Of a stretch of 64,000 bases of DNA, positions 24,165-32,819 are shown piece by piece. The DNA comes from JAKQIM01 sp029557965 (GTDB taxonomy: Bacteria; Chloroflexota; Anaerolineae; Anaerolineales; UBA4823), in contig DAOQUL010000015.1 in assembly GCA_035341015.1 (NCBI GenBank), positions 1 to 64,000 of the forward strand. The letters are read 5' to 3'. The notes under the pieces were generated by a model that saw only the letters and a program-made list of their open reading frames with translations, was not told the origin of the DNA and ran no database searches. Positions within the stretch are counted from its first letter, which is position 1, and every line of letters starts with the position of its first letter. A program made the translations under genes and the position numbers.

Positions 24165-25913
24165 TCAGCGACATAACAGCAGGGGGCGCTGTGCCTGCCG
24201 CAGCACCTCATCTACGGCACTCCCCAGCACCGCTTGTAAGAGCGGGCTGCGGCCGTAGCTGCCCATCAAGAGCAGGTCGGCATCGAATTCGTCGGCGGCG
24301 CGCAAGATCTCTTCAGCAACACGTCCTTCAACAAGCGTGTACGTGGCTTCAACGCCATGGCTTTCCATATATTGGCGCGCTGCCGACAGGGTATCGGGTG
24401 CAACGCGCCCGCTTTCAACCACGCTGATGATCTGAAGTGGAATGTGCCATCGCCCTCCCAGGTAGGCGGCTATGAACAAGGCTTCTTGGGCTTTGGGGCT
24501 GCCATCGTAGGCCAGCAAGGCCCGCTGCAGGTCTCTGGCGTGTTTTGGCGCTGCCAGGATGGGCGTTGGGCAGCGCTGTACCAGGGTGCGGAAACCTGGC
24601 TCGAGCAGTGCCTTTGCCCCCGATTCGGGTGGATAGGTCAGGTTGACCACCACCAGGTCTTTGCTGCGGGCGTACTCGCTGATCTTGCGGGCCACGTCTC
24701 CGGTATCAATCTCCAGCCGGTTTTCGCCTTCCAGGCCGGCCTCCTGGCAGCGGCGGGCAAACGCTTCTTGAATGGCCTGGGCTTCGGGGCTGTGAGCCTG
24801 TGCTTCATCGGACGCAATGTAGAGACCCTGCAGGCGAGCCGGCTCGCGCCGCGCCACCACAAGGGCCTGCTCTAAGGCCACCCAGCCATCTTCTTGACCG
24901 TTGAGGGGCACCAGGACCTCGCCAAAAAGGTGATCTGGCTGCCAGCCAGGGCTTTCTTTGTCCTGCAATTCAAGATGAGATGAACTTTCTTCCAGCGAAC
25001 CGGGCGAGACCTTGCCTAACATCCTGGCTCCCAGGCGCGCCGCCACCCGGCCCGGGCGAGGGCTGCGCTTGGCTGCCAGGTCGCTGGCAGCTTGCTCGGG
25101 CGTGACCTGGCGGCTTAGTTCTTCTTCCAGCGCGGCGCGGTGTTCGGCCAGCCAAAGGTATAGATCGGCTTCGGTGCGGCCCGGAAAATCTCGCAGCAGG
25201 CCGCGTTCGCGGATGATCTCAACCACGGGCGTATAGACTGTATCGTACCAGTGAGCCGCCGCCTCAGAATATGCGATCTCGCGCTGTTGTTCCAGGCCCA
25301 TGTAATAACGGTGTACGTCGATATGGGTTTCTAGCTCGGCGTATTTGCCAGGCACGGTTGTGCGGATGTCAGCCTGCGGGCGTTGTGTATCCAGGAGGGT
25401 GTGGTCCAAGAAGTCTACATATTCGGCCTTGAGGATGATGTCGTCGGGCCGGTCTTGGGGGGCGATGGGCACGCGGCTGTTGACCTCGGTGACATAAGCC
25501 TGGATGTGGCTGGCGCCAAGCTGGCGCGCCACTGAGACGCGGTGGTTGCCATCGCTGACAAAATAGACCTGGCCGATTTGATACACCTCAATGGGCGGGG
25601 GGCCTTCCAATGAATAAGAGGTCAGCTTAACCCTAGCCCACCGGTCTGCATCCACGTTGGCGCGCGGCAAGAAATCTCGCGTGAAATCCTCGTAGCGGTT
25701 CACGCTGCCCACGATGCTGTCGAGCGGGATCTCTTGGATCACCCTGCGTGCCCCCACCTGCGCTTTAAGCTTCTGGCGAACTTCCTCGAACGAGAGCAGC
25801 TCAGAGGATGTGCCTGTCAGGCGGGCCATCAGCTCGCGCAGCGAAGCCTTCTGGCGGGCATCCCAGTAATCTTGAATGGCGCTAGCCAGGTTGATGGTGT
25901 TTTCGGCGGTCAT
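24165..25913 (-). CDS. ParB-like / unassigned domain / twin universal stress protein fusion
   Basis: 582 residues. The N-terminal 260 residues match the convergent neighbour at 22822: SELLSFEEVRQKL, IPLDSIVGSVNRYEDF, VYQIGQVYFVSDGNHRVSVARQ, then one copy of the shared C-terminal domain (PGKYAELETHIDVHRYYMGLEQQ, in short HIDVHRYYMG, and DLYLWLAEHR). After a linker, two universal stress domains follow (about 320-445 and 448-582). The second has the full ATP-binding pattern G-2x-G-9x-G-S (GSYGRSPLLQAVLGS), the first does not. A cytosolic ATP-binding stress or signalling role is inferred. Its start lies inside the 3' end of the beta-helix gene (32-base overlap), implying coupled translation. Confidence 0.82.
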   Translation of the reverse strand: MTAENTINLASAIQDYWDARQKASLRELMARLTGTSSELLSFEEVRQKLKAQVGARRVIQEIPLDSIVGSVNRYEDFTRDFLPRANVDADRWARVKLTSYSLEGPPPIEVYQIGQVYFVSDGNHRVSVARQLGASHIQAYVTEVNSRVPIAPQDRPDDIILKAEYVDFLDHTLLDTQRPQADIRTTVPGKYAELETHIDVHRYYMGLEQQREIAYSEAAAHWYDTVYTPVVEIIRERGLLRDFPGRTEADLYLWLAEHRAALEEELSRQVTPEQAASDLAAKRSPRPGRVAARLGARMLGKVSPGSLEESSSHLELQDKESPGWQPDHLFGEVLVPLNGQEDGWVALEQALVVARREPARLQGLYIASDEAQAHSPEAQAIQEAFARRCQEAGLEGENRLEIDTGDVARKISEYARSKDLVVVNLTYPPESGAKALLEPGFRTLVQRCPTPILAAPKHARDLQRALLAYDGSPKAQEALFIAAYLGGRWHIPLQIISVVESGRVAPDTLSAARQYMESHGVEATYTLVEGRVAEEILRAADEFDADLLLMGSYGRSPLLQAVLGSAVDEVLRQAQRPLLLCR

Positions 25914-27171
25914 AGCGGGTGCCAGTATTTTCTTCTGTAATGGTGTCGATAATGCGTACGAAGTCTAGGTCCATCTGGTTATTCTCCAGCCGGTTACGCC
26001 GGATGGCATGGTGATGCGGCATTGGGGCGGGTAGACCCCATTCGCCCGTGGGCGGCAGAGGGCGCACCCCATGATCCTGGTCGGCGGCAATGCGGATGGC
26101 TTTGCGGTTGTTGTGGAAGGTGTTGCCTTCTACCACCCAGTTGTGGCTGGTGTCGTTATCGGGCACGCCCTTGGCAAAAGCCGGGACTTGCTTGCTCCAC
26201 AACAGCAGGCCATGGCCATTGTTTTGGAAAAGGTTGTTGCGCACCTCGAAATGGCAGCCATTCTCGGTGGCTATGCCAGCCAGGCGGTTGTTGATGATCT
26301 GGTTATTCTCTAATACGCCATTGGAAGAAAACCCCAACCAGAAACCATAGTTGCTGGCATTGGCATAGTTCCCGCGGAACACGTTGCCTGAGCAGAAGGT
26401 GGCCTCAAAGGCAATGTTGGGGCTGTAAGATCCGTCGTTTTCTTCGAACAGGTTGTCATTACATCCCACCGGCTCAAATTCAGAGGTCATGCCGCCCACG
26501 AAGAATCCATCGCCGCCCATGCGGGCATTGTTGCGCCGGAAGGTGTTGCGGCAAGAATTGTATACCATCAAGAAACCGGCCGCATCTGCCCCCAGGTGCC
26601 CGGTTCTCTCGCCGTGCGGTTGGTAACGGCAGCAGTAATCGGCCGTATTGGCTTCAAACAGGCTGTCGCAGGTGTCATACAGGTGAAAGCCCCAGCCGCT
26701 GCAGTAACTGGCATTGTTGCTGCGCACAGCCAGGTGTTGGCAGTGGTAGGTGTGCAAGCCGTTCATTTGATGCTGCAGGTCGTTGTCCAGCACCTGGCTG
26801 TGGCTGACATTCTTGAGAAAGATGCCGCCTCCGTAGCTTTTTTCTGCTGGCAGCCACACGTTTAAGAAAATGGTGTTTGCAGGCGTCTCGGCAGTGGCGG
26901 TGATCCGGCAGTTGCTGATCGTCAGGTTCTGGCTATCTTGGGCATGAATGCCGAATTCGTATTCTTGCAGGCGCAGGTTCTTGATCGTCACGTTGCTGCG
27001 CCCAGAGATCCGGATGCCGCGGCCAAACCGTTCTTTGCCCACCAGCAGCGCGCCATTGCCGTCCAGGGTGATGCCGTCCTCTAGAATCGTCAGGCCGTTT
27101 GGTACGTAGTAAATGCCCGACTCGAGCTTGGTGTCCTCAGTGATGTAAAGGTCATCAGTAGGGGTGATCAT
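25882..27171 (-). CDS. Right-handed parallel beta-helix (NosD/PbH1-type) protein
   Basis: 429 residues. Leaderless start: TAAAAT lies 6 bases before the ATG. The sequence is built of repeating rungs of 21-25 residues with Asn ladders (VTIKNLRLQEYEFGI, VLENNQIINNRLAGI, FRGNYANASNYGFWLG, VVEGNTFHNNRKAIRI), diagnostic of parallel beta-helix repeats as in NosD and polysaccharide lyases or epimerases. No signal peptide or membrane segment is seen, so it may act in the cytoplasm or leave by another route. Cys and His are frequent between rungs 5 and 9. It shares a 32-base overlap with the ParB-like/USP gene and so probably an operon. Substrate is unknown; a glycan role is possible. Confidence 0.82.
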   Translation of the reverse strand: MITPTDDLYITEDTKLESGIYYVPNGLTILEDGITLDGNGALLVGKERFGRGIRISGRSNVTIKNLRLQEYEFGIHAQDSQNLTISNCRITATAETPANTIFLNVWLPAEKSYGGGIFLKNVSHSQVLDNDLQHQMNGLHTYHCQHLAVRSNNASYCSGWGFHLYDTCDSLFEANTADYCCRYQPHGERTGHLGADAAGFLMVYNSCRNTFRRNNARMGGDGFFVGGMTSEFEPVGCNDNLFEENDGSYSPNIAFEATFCSGNVFRGNYANASNYGFWLGFSSNGVLENNQIINNRLAGIATENGCHFEVRNNLFQNNGHGLLLWSKQVPAFAKGVPDNDTSHNWVVEGNTFHNNRKAIRIAADQDHGVRPLPPTGEWGLPAPMPHHHAIRRNRLENNQMDLDFVRIIDTITEENTGTRYDRRKHHQPG

Positions 27172-27177
27172 ATGCTT

Positions 27178-27183
27178 ATTTTA
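27178..27183 (-). promoter_or_regulatory. -10 (TAAAAT) of a leaderless promoter for the beta-helix/USP operon
   Basis: TAAAAT on the minus strand, 6 bases from the ATG at 27171. No SD. The divergent kinase promoter lies about 60 bases away. Confidence 0.5.
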
Positions 27184-27253
27184 CCCGCAGTTGTGAGAAT
27201 AGGAAGAATATGGGATAGAGGAAAATGCTAAATACGTGTATACTCAAAACAAG

Positions 27254-28663
27254 ATGGCTTTCAAGAAGCTCAACCTTGGATTCTTGCGCTTCCCTGGCGG
27301 CGAGGAATATGATCCTGCTGCCGTGATTCGCGAGTACAGTGTGAATGTCAGCAGTGTGGTTGATCTTGAGAAACTTGAACAAGTATCGGTCAATGTGATC
27401 GGCAAAGCCATTGGCACGAAGCGCGGCCGTCTGTTCCTTGTCGAACATATCACCACCGCCAACAGCAGTCATTTTATGCTTAAGCCTATCCGGCCGGGTG
27501 AAACCGTCTTGCCTGCTGCCATTGGCAAGGCCAACCAGGGCGAGAACAGCAAACCGGCCTCCGTTGCGGTCAAGGAATACCGGCTGGAGGCCAGTAGTCC
27601 CCTGGTAGCGTATTTTCTACAGGCTCGCCAGCCGCTTGAACAGCGCGAGATCGAATCGGCACAGCGTTTTCGCGAGTTGACTGCCGAGGAACGCCGCTGG
27701 CTGGCGGCCTTGGAGATGGATGTGTACGTGCCGGTATTCTCCAAATCCGGCTGGATTGGGCTGTTGACCCTGGGGGGGAAGCTTGCCAGCAATGGGTTTG
27801 CCGAGCAAGACCTGGTCTTGTTGGGCACCCTGGCCGACCTGGCAGCCGTGGCGCTGGAAAATGCACGCCTGGTCAACGGCCTGGCGCAGGCCAATCGAGG
27901 CCTGAAACAAGCCCAGCAGGACATTGAACAGGCCAATGTGCGCTTGCGCGAGATGGACGAACTGAAGTCTTCTTTTCTCAGTGTTATCACGCATGAGATG
28001 CGCACGCCGCTTGCCAACATGGCTTTTTCCATGCAGATCATGCAGATGTACGGCGACACAAACTTCCTGCCCGAGCAGCGTGAACAGTTAGATCAAATTG
28101 GCGCTAACCTGGCCACTGCGCGCCGTATGATCGACAACCTGGTTACCTTTGCCTCTTTCTTGAATAAACAGGTCAGGCTGAGCCTCGAGCCGGTGGATTT
28201 CAAGCTTTTGGTGCTCGAGGCGCTGGTGCCGCTCAAGCCAGCTGCAGATGACAAAAAGCTGGATTTGCAGATCTCCAGCGTTGGCGATATGCCTGCCGTT
28301 CATGCCGATGTGAGCCTGGTCAAAGATGCCATCCAACACCTGGTACACAATGCCATCAAATATACAAATGAGGGCGGTAGTGTATGGGTAAGTTCTTGGG
28401 CCACAACGGATGCGGTCTGTTTTGATGTAAAAGATAACGGTGTGGGCGTGCCCCCCGAGAAGTTAAAGGCATTGTGGGATAGCTTCAGCCAGGCCACGGA
28501 TCCTCTGCGGCGCGGCCTTGAAGGCCTTGGATTGGGCCTGTCATTGGTACGCTTCATAGTGGCCGCCCATAACGGTAAGGTGTGGGTTGAAAGCGAGCCT
28601 GGCAAAGGAAGCACATTTGGCTTTCAAATCCCGATCAAGGGACCGCCGGTGGCCATGCAGTAA
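27254..28663 (+). CDS. Soluble GAF-domain histidine kinase
   Basis: About 469 residues from ATG 27254. A GTG 18 bases upstream is in frame, but a TATACT (27239-27244) there looks like the -10, so the message would be leaderless or nearly so. No membrane segment. A GAF domain covers about 55-210 (GLLTLGGKLASNGFAEQDLVLLGTLADLAAVALENARL in part). A coiled coil links to HisKA with VITHEMRTPLANM (His about 247), then HATPase_c with LVHNAIKYTNEGG, DNGVGVP and GLGLSLVRFIV. It would sense a small molecule or partner protein in the cytosol. No response regulator is adjacent. Confidence 0.88.
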   Translation: MAFKKLNLGFLRFPGGEEYDPAAVIREYSVNVSSVVDLEKLEQVSVNVIGKAIGTKRGRLFLVEHITTANSSHFMLKPIRPGETVLPAAIGKANQGENSKPASVAVKEYRLEASSPLVAYFLQARQPLEQREIESAQRFRELTAEERRWLAALEMDVYVPVFSKSGWIGLLTLGGKLASNGFAEQDLVLLGTLADLAAVALENARLVNGLAQANRGLKQAQQDIEQANVRLREMDELKSSFLSVITHEMRTPLANMAFSMQIMQMYGDTNFLPEQREQLDQIGANLATARRMIDNLVTFASFLNKQVRLSLEPVDFKLLVLEALVPLKPAADDKKLDLQISSVGDMPAVHADVSLVKDAIQHLVHNAIKYTNEGGSVWVSSWATTDAVCFDVKDNGVGVPPEKLKALWDSFSQATDPLRRGLEGLGLGLSLVRFIVAAHNGKVWVESEPGKGSTFGFQIPIKGPPVAMQ

Positions 28664-28714
28664 TTGATCGCCTGGCGGCATGACGTTGCCCTGGTTTGAG
28701 ATTCGCCCGCCCGC

Positions 28715-28744
28715 GAAACTTAAAAGTTTCAAATTGCGTATAAT
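28715..28744 (+). promoter_or_regulatory. Promoter of the LiaF-like trio with inverted repeat over the -35
   Basis: GAAACTT-AA-AAGTTTC (28715-28730) is a perfect inverted repeat; TATAAT follows at 28739-28744. The repeat covers the -35 position, as an operator would. A second -10-like TATACT lies near 28762. The leader to the first ATG is about 115 bases. Confidence 0.5.
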
Positions 28745-28863
28745 AATTTAGAACTGGATGTATACTAATATCGTATCATCCTGTTACGAGGGGGATGGAG
28801 CGCTGGTGGTCAATGCCGCCACAAGCATTCCATCCCTTATCTTTTTGGGCTAAGGAGGCATGT

Positions 28864-29370
28864 ATGAGCAGTGAGAAAAGGGGAAACCTGGCAGTTGGAT
28901 TGCTTTTGGTTTTGGTGGGGGTTTGGTTCCTGGTGATTCAATTTGTCCCAGGCATAGCTGAGCGCTTGAAATTTGATATTTCTTGGCCACTGATTGTGGT
29001 GGGTGTTGGCCTGTTCTTGCTGGTGCTGGGCCTGTTGGTGGGGGCGCCTGGCATGGCTATTCCGGCCTGCATCGTGGGAGGCATCGGCGGGATATTGTAT
29101 TGGCAGAATGCCACCGGCAACTGGGGCAGTTGGACGTATGCCTGGGCCCTGATTCCGGGCTTTGTGGGGGTTGGCATTGTTTTGGCCGGCTTGCTGGGCG
29201 AAGGGCGCGATCAGATCAAATCGGGTTTGGGCCTGCTGGGCACCAGCCTGGTGCTGTTTGTGCTTTTCTTTATGTTCTTCGGCGGCTATGGCCTGGAGAA
29301 GTACTGGCCTGTGGCAATTATTGTGCTGGGTCTGTGGCTCCTGGTGCGTTCATTGTTCGGGAAGAAATAA
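28864..29370 (+). CDS. LiaI/LiaF-like (DUF5668-type) membrane protein, gene 1 of 3
   Basis: About 168 residues from ATG 28864, chosen for the strong AAGGAGG upstream; an in-frame ATG at 28795 has no SD. Four to five membrane helices arranged as pairs, each pair with the motif W(P/A)xx(I/L)(V/I)GxG: SWPLIVVGVGLFLLVLGL, YAWALIPGFVGVGIVL, YWPVAIIVLGLWLLV. These are LiaI/LiaF-like transmembrane domains, known from cell-envelope stress systems. It precedes two related genes with spacing of 12 and about 18 bases. Confidence 0.82.
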   Translation: MSSEKRGNLAVGLLLVLVGVWFLVIQFVPGIAERLKFDISWPLIVVGVGLFLLVLGLLVGAPGMAIPACIVGGIGGILYWQNATGNWGSWTYAWALIPGFVGVGIVLAGLLGEGRDQIKSGLGLLGTSLVLFVLFFMFFGGYGLEKYWPVAIIVLGLWLLVRSLFGKK

Positions 29371-29382
29371 GGAGATCTATCG

Positions 29383-30030
29383 ATGCTTAAGTGGCTGTCT
29401 TCTCAAGTATTTTGGGGCCTCATGCTCATCCTGGCAGGGGTATTGTTCTTGTTGCAAAACCTGAATGTTTTTCAGGGAGGCGAGCTGTTTTGGGGCATCG
29501 CCATGGCGGTTGTGGGCGTGCTTTTCTTGGGCGTTTTCTTTGGCAATCGCTCGCAGTGGTGGGCTCTGATCCCAGGCGTGATTTTGACCGCCCTGGCGCT
29601 GCTCCTTGTCCTGACGGTCTTGGTGCCTGGCTTTAATGACAACCTGGCCGGGGTGATCGTCTTGGGCGGCATTGGCCTGGCCTTCTTCCTGGTGTACCTG
29701 GCCAGTCGGGCTCAGTGGTGGGCTATCATCCCTGGTGGCGTGCTGGTCACCCTGGCTGTGGTAGCCGGGCTGGAGGACAAGGTTGCCGGCCTGGATACCG
29801 GCGGCATCTTCTTCATTGGCCTGGGCCTGACCTTTGCCCTGGTAGCCATTCTGCCCAACCCGGTTGGCAAGATGCGCTGGGCCTGGATTCCTGCGGCAGC
29901 CTTGCTGTTGATTGGCATCCTAACCATGGCGGCCAGTGAGAAGATCTTGAATTACATCTGGCCGGTGGCGGTGCTGTTAGGAGGCATTTACCTGGTTTGG
30001 ATGGCGCTGCGCCCAAAGTCCAGCGAGTGA
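29383..30030 (+). CDS. LiaI/LiaF-like membrane protein, gene 2 of 3
   Basis: 215 residues with AAGGAG upstream. Eight or so membrane helices in a repeated pattern: FWGLMLILAGVLFLLQNL, FWGIAMAVVGVLFLGVFF, WWALIPGVILTALALLL, WWAIIPGGVLVTLAVV, WAWIPAAALLLIGIL, YIWPVAVLLGGIYLV. The repeated WWA(L/I)IPG after an (N/S)RxQ motif indicates internal duplication of the paired-helix unit. No soluble domain. It is likely part of a membrane complex with its neighbours; the function is unknown. Confidence 0.8.
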   Translation: MLKWLSSQVFWGLMLILAGVLFLLQNLNVFQGGELFWGIAMAVVGVLFLGVFFGNRSQWWALIPGVILTALALLLVLTVLVPGFNDNLAGVIVLGGIGLAFFLVYLASRAQWWAIIPGGVLVTLAVVAGLEDKVAGLDTGGIFFIGLGLTFALVAILPNPVGKMRWAWIPAAALLLIGILTMAASEKILNYIWPVAVLLGGIYLVWMALRPKSSE

Positions 30031-30045
30031 ATCTGAACGGAGGCA

Positions 30046-31128
30046 ATGATGACTGAACAACAGCCGAAGCAGGTGCAGCCGCGCCCTGAGCGGCCAAGCC
30101 TGTTTTGGCCGCTTATTTTGGTGACGCTGGGCATCGTTTTCTTACTACGCAACCTGGGTCATCTGGAAGGCGACGCCTGGGATACGGTGATCAAACTATG
30201 GCCGTTGATCCTGGTGGCAATCGGCCTGGATGGCATCTGGCAGCGTCACGGCTTGGCAGGCCCCGTCCTGATGATGGGGTTGGGAGCGGCTTTTTTGTTG
30301 AACAATTTCAACTTATTGGCCGTGGATGCCTGGGAATTGCTGGTGAAGCTGTGGCCGGTTTTGATCGTAGCCGTGGGCCTTGACCTGGTCTTTGGACGCC
30401 GCAACGCCTGGGGGACCCTGCTGTCTGTCTTGATCACCCTGGCGTTGTTGGTCGGCACCTTGTGGTATCTCGGTTCGAACGCCAGCTTGGGACGCGTGAC
30501 CCCGCAAACGGTGCGCACAGCTTTGGAGCATGCCGCCTCGGCCGTGCTTGAGATCGATCCGCCGGTGGGCACCCTGCGCCTGTCGGCCACGGACGAGGCT
30601 GACTTGCTGATCGACGGCACCGTGCAGACCTGGGGTGGCGATGCGGCACTGGCGGAATACATTGTTGGAGAGGATGGGGTGGGCGTACTGCGGATGAGCA
30701 GCCAGGGAGACAATTTCCTGGCTCCCAGTGGTGGCCAACGTTGGCATTGGGATTTGAAAGTTACCCAGGCCATTCCCCTTGATATTCGAATCCACCTGGC
30801 CAGCGGAGAGATGAATCTTGATCTGAGCAACCTCGATCTCGGTGGTTTGCGCGCCGAGGTGGCGGTGGGCCGCCTGGCGGTCATCTTGCCGGCGGAAGGC
30901 ACTTTTACGGCTTACCTGAATGGCAGTGTGGGTCAAATGGCGATTGTCGCCCCGCAAGGCCTTGCCCTGCGCATCCGCTCAGAGAGTGGCTTGGGCAACT
31001 TGCGCCTGCCAGATGACTACCGCCCGAAAGGCGAATTCTATCTCTCGCCGGCTTACGTAGCAGGCGAACCTTGTGCAGAGTTGGTAGTCAACCAGGCGGT
31101 TGGAACGGTGACGATCCTGGTTCCTTGA
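30046..31128 (+). CDS. LiaF-like protein: membrane domain plus C-terminal beta-rich (DUF2154-like) domain, gene 3 of 3
   Basis: About 360 residues. CGGAGG precedes adjacent ATGs at 30046 and 30049; the second has better spacing. Residues 15-150 hold membrane helix pairs (SLFWPLILVTLGIVFLLRNL, LWPLILVAIGLDGI, LWPVLIVAVGLDLVFG). A soluble beta-strand domain follows from about 165 to the end (AVLEIDPPVGTLRLSATDEADLLIDG, VNQAVGTVTILV), like the LiaF C-terminal or toast_rack region (DUF2154). LiaF proteins of Firmicutes inhibit a sensor kinase; no LiaRS homologue is adjacent, but a soluble kinase gene lies directly upstream. It ends at a good terminator. Confidence 0.82.
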   Translation: MMTEQQPKQVQPRPERPSLFWPLILVTLGIVFLLRNLGHLEGDAWDTVIKLWPLILVAIGLDGIWQRHGLAGPVLMMGLGAAFLLNNFNLLAVDAWELLVKLWPVLIVAVGLDLVFGRRNAWGTLLSVLITLALLVGTLWYLGSNASLGRVTPQTVRTALEHAASAVLEIDPPVGTLRLSATDEADLLIDGTVQTWGGDAALAEYIVGEDGVGVLRMSSQGDNFLAPSGGQRWHWDLKVTQAIPLDIRIHLASGEMNLDLSNLDLGGLRAEVAVGRLAVILPAEGTFTAYLNGSVGQMAIVAPQGLALRIRSESGLGNLRLPDDYRPKGEFYLSPAYVAGEPCAELVVNQAVGTVTILVP

Positions 31129-31139
31129 ACTGGTTGATG

Positions 31140-31183
31140 AAAAAATCGGCACTGGCGATCCCCTTCGCCGGTGCCGATTTTTT
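31140..31183 (+). terminator. Rho-independent terminator after the LiaF-like operon
   Basis: A13-bp arms around an imperfect inner stem (31140-31152 and 31171-31183), A run on the left and T6 on the right. It can work in both directions, serving the minus-strand Nudix gene too. Confidence 0.8.
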
Positions 31184-31202
31184 ATGCTTTGCGGTCAGCG
31201 CT

Positions 31203-31730
31203 TTATTCCCCAAAGCGGATAACCATCTTTCCGTCTGCGGTGTAAGAAGTGTGGGCAGAAAAGGGCGGGTCTTCTTTGCGTATAGCCATTATTTTGGGTA
31301 GGAAAACAGGCAAATCTTCCAGCACGGGTAGGTGAGGAATTTCATCGCGTTTCACCCAGGTCAGTTCACCCTCGCTGGAAGGGCGCGCTTCTCCTGTTGG
31401 GCATTCGCCATGAAAGATGTAAATGCCCACACCGGGGTTTTGGGCCGTATCGATCGTCACCACGCCGCACAGGCGCAGCTCTTCCGCTTGCAGCCCGGTC
31501 TCTTCGTTCAGCTCGCGCCGGGCGGCGCTGAGCGCATCTTCGCCCGGTTCGATATGCCCGCCAATGCCGTTGTACTTATTGGCCCACAACCGTTTATGCG
31601 GTGCGCCTTTTATTAACAGCACCCTCTCGCCGCGCGTCAAAAAGATCAACGTGCGCGGAACGAGCATGTACCGCTCGCGGTTAACACCCTGGTCAGAGAC
31701 AGGCATATCAATGACAGGCAGTTGAGACAT
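31203..31730 (-). CDS. Nudix hydrolase (8-oxo-dGTP diphosphatase type)
   Basis: About 175 residues from ATG 31730; an in-frame TTG at 31742 is also possible, neither has a clear SD. The complete Nudix box GGHIEPGEDALSAARRELNEETGL in part reads GHIEPGE...RRELNEETG, the metal-binding helix that hydrolyses nucleoside diphosphates linked to another moiety. RTLIFLTRGERVLLIKG and LWANKYNGIGGH resemble MutT/YvcI-type enzymes. It follows the aldolase gene by about 30 bases and is probably cotranscribed. The substrate is not certain. Confidence 0.85.
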   Translation of the reverse strand: MSQLPVIDMPVSDQGVNRERYMLVPRTLIFLTRGERVLLIKGAPHKRLWANKYNGIGGHIEPGEDALSAARRELNEETGLQAEELRLCGVVTIDTAQNPGVGIYIFHGECPTGEARPSSEGELTWVKRDEIPHLPVLEDLPVFLPKIMAIRKEDPPFSAHTSYTADGKMVIRFGE

Positions 31731-31759
31731 GCTGCATCTCAACTGCCTGAGTCAAGCGA

Positions 31760-32710
31760 TTAAATTCCCAGTGCTTTGCGCACTTCGGGGAGCTGGCCGG
31801 CGCTGCCAAGTTTTTCGTTCTTGCCGACGATGAACTTGGCATACTCTGCCATGAAGACCTTGCCTGGCGGGCGCAGGTCAAAGTTATCCGGTTGGTCGCG
31901 GAAGAACTCCCGGTGCACGCGCGTCCATACCAGGCGCCCATCGGTGTCGATGTTGACCTTGGTCACGCCCAACTGCGCGGCGCGCTTGAACTGGTCGGCA
32001 TCGACGCCCTTTGCACCCATCAGTTTGCCGCCGGCGGCATTGATGCGAGCGACCTCATCCTGGGGTACCGAGCTGCTGCCATGCATGACAAGCGGAAAAC
32101 CCGGCTTCAGTTTCTGGATGGCTTCCAACACGTCAAAGCGTAAGCCTTGGGTGCCCGAAAACTTGTACGCGCCGTGGCTGGTGCCAATTGCGCAGGCCAG
32201 CGAGTCGACGCCAGTGCGTTCAATGAATTCCTTGGCCTGATCGGGGTCGGTGAGCTTGGCATTGGCTTCGCTGACTGCCACGTGCTCTTCCACGCCGCCC
32301 AACTGGCCCAGCTCGGCTTCTACCACCAGCCCTTTTGCGTGGGCGGCTTCGACCACGCGCTTGGTAATGGCGATGTTTTCTTCAAAAGACTCGTGGCTGG
32401 CATCGATCATCACCGAGCTGTAAAAACCACTGTTGATGCAGTCGTAGCAGGTCGCCTCGTCACCGTGGTCCAGGTGAACAGCAAAGATAGATTCGGGGAA
32501 GACCTCATCGGCAGAGCGGATGAGCCCTTCAAGCATCTTCTTGTGGGTGTATGAACGCGCACCCTTGCTGATCTGGATGATGAATGGCGCCTGGCCGTCC
32601 AGGCAACCGCGGAATAGACCCATGGTCTGTTCTAGGTTGTTGATGTTGTAAGCGCCAATTGCATACTTGCCGTAAGCGTGCTCAAAAAGCTTTTTGGTTG
32701 TAACGATCAT
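31760..32710 (-). CDS. fba: Class II fructose-bisphosphate aldolase
   Basis: 316 residues, with a perfect SD (GGAGGTG) 5 bases before the ATG and TATAAT at 32735-32730. It cleaves fructose 1,6-bisphosphate to glyceraldehyde 3-phosphate and dihydroxyacetone phosphate in glycolysis, and the reverse. Class II zinc and catalytic motifs are present: FAVHLDHGDEAT (zinc His and catalytic Asp), VVEAELGQLGGVEEH, ACAIGTSHGAYK (zinc His), LVMHGSSSVP (zinc His and GS phosphate loop) and KVNIDTDGRLVW. The version with LDHGD and short length is close to the FbaA/GatY/KbaY group; tagatose-bisphosphate specificity cannot be excluded. Confidence 0.93.
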   Translation of the reverse strand: MIVTTKKLFEHAYGKYAIGAYNINNLEQTMGLFRGCLDGQAPFIIQISKGARSYTHKKMLEGLIRSADEVFPESIFAVHLDHGDEATCYDCINSGFYSSVMIDASHESFEENIAITKRVVEAAHAKGLVVEAELGQLGGVEEHVAVSEANAKLTDPDQAKEFIERTGVDSLACAIGTSHGAYKFSGTQGLRFDVLEAIQKLKPGFPLVMHGSSSVPQDEVARINAAGGKLMGAKGVDADQFKRAAQLGVTKVNIDTDGRLVWTRVHREFFRDQPDNFDLRPPGKVFMAEYAKFIVGKNEKLGSAGQLPEVRKALGI

Positions 32711-32807
32711 GGTTCACCTCCAGGCAGAGATTATATCATTAACCCCCCGCCGACAGGCGAAAGGCGACCCTGATATTCCCGCTATCCCAAAAAAGCGTTT
32801 CCCATAG

Positions 32808-32813
32808 TACAAT
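32808..32813 (+). promoter_or_regulatory. -10 (TACAAT) of a leaderless promoter
   Basis: TACAAT ends 6 bases before the ATG at 32820; no SD. The divergent aldolase promoter is 73 bases away. Confidence 0.5.
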
Positions 32814-32819
32814 CACGCC

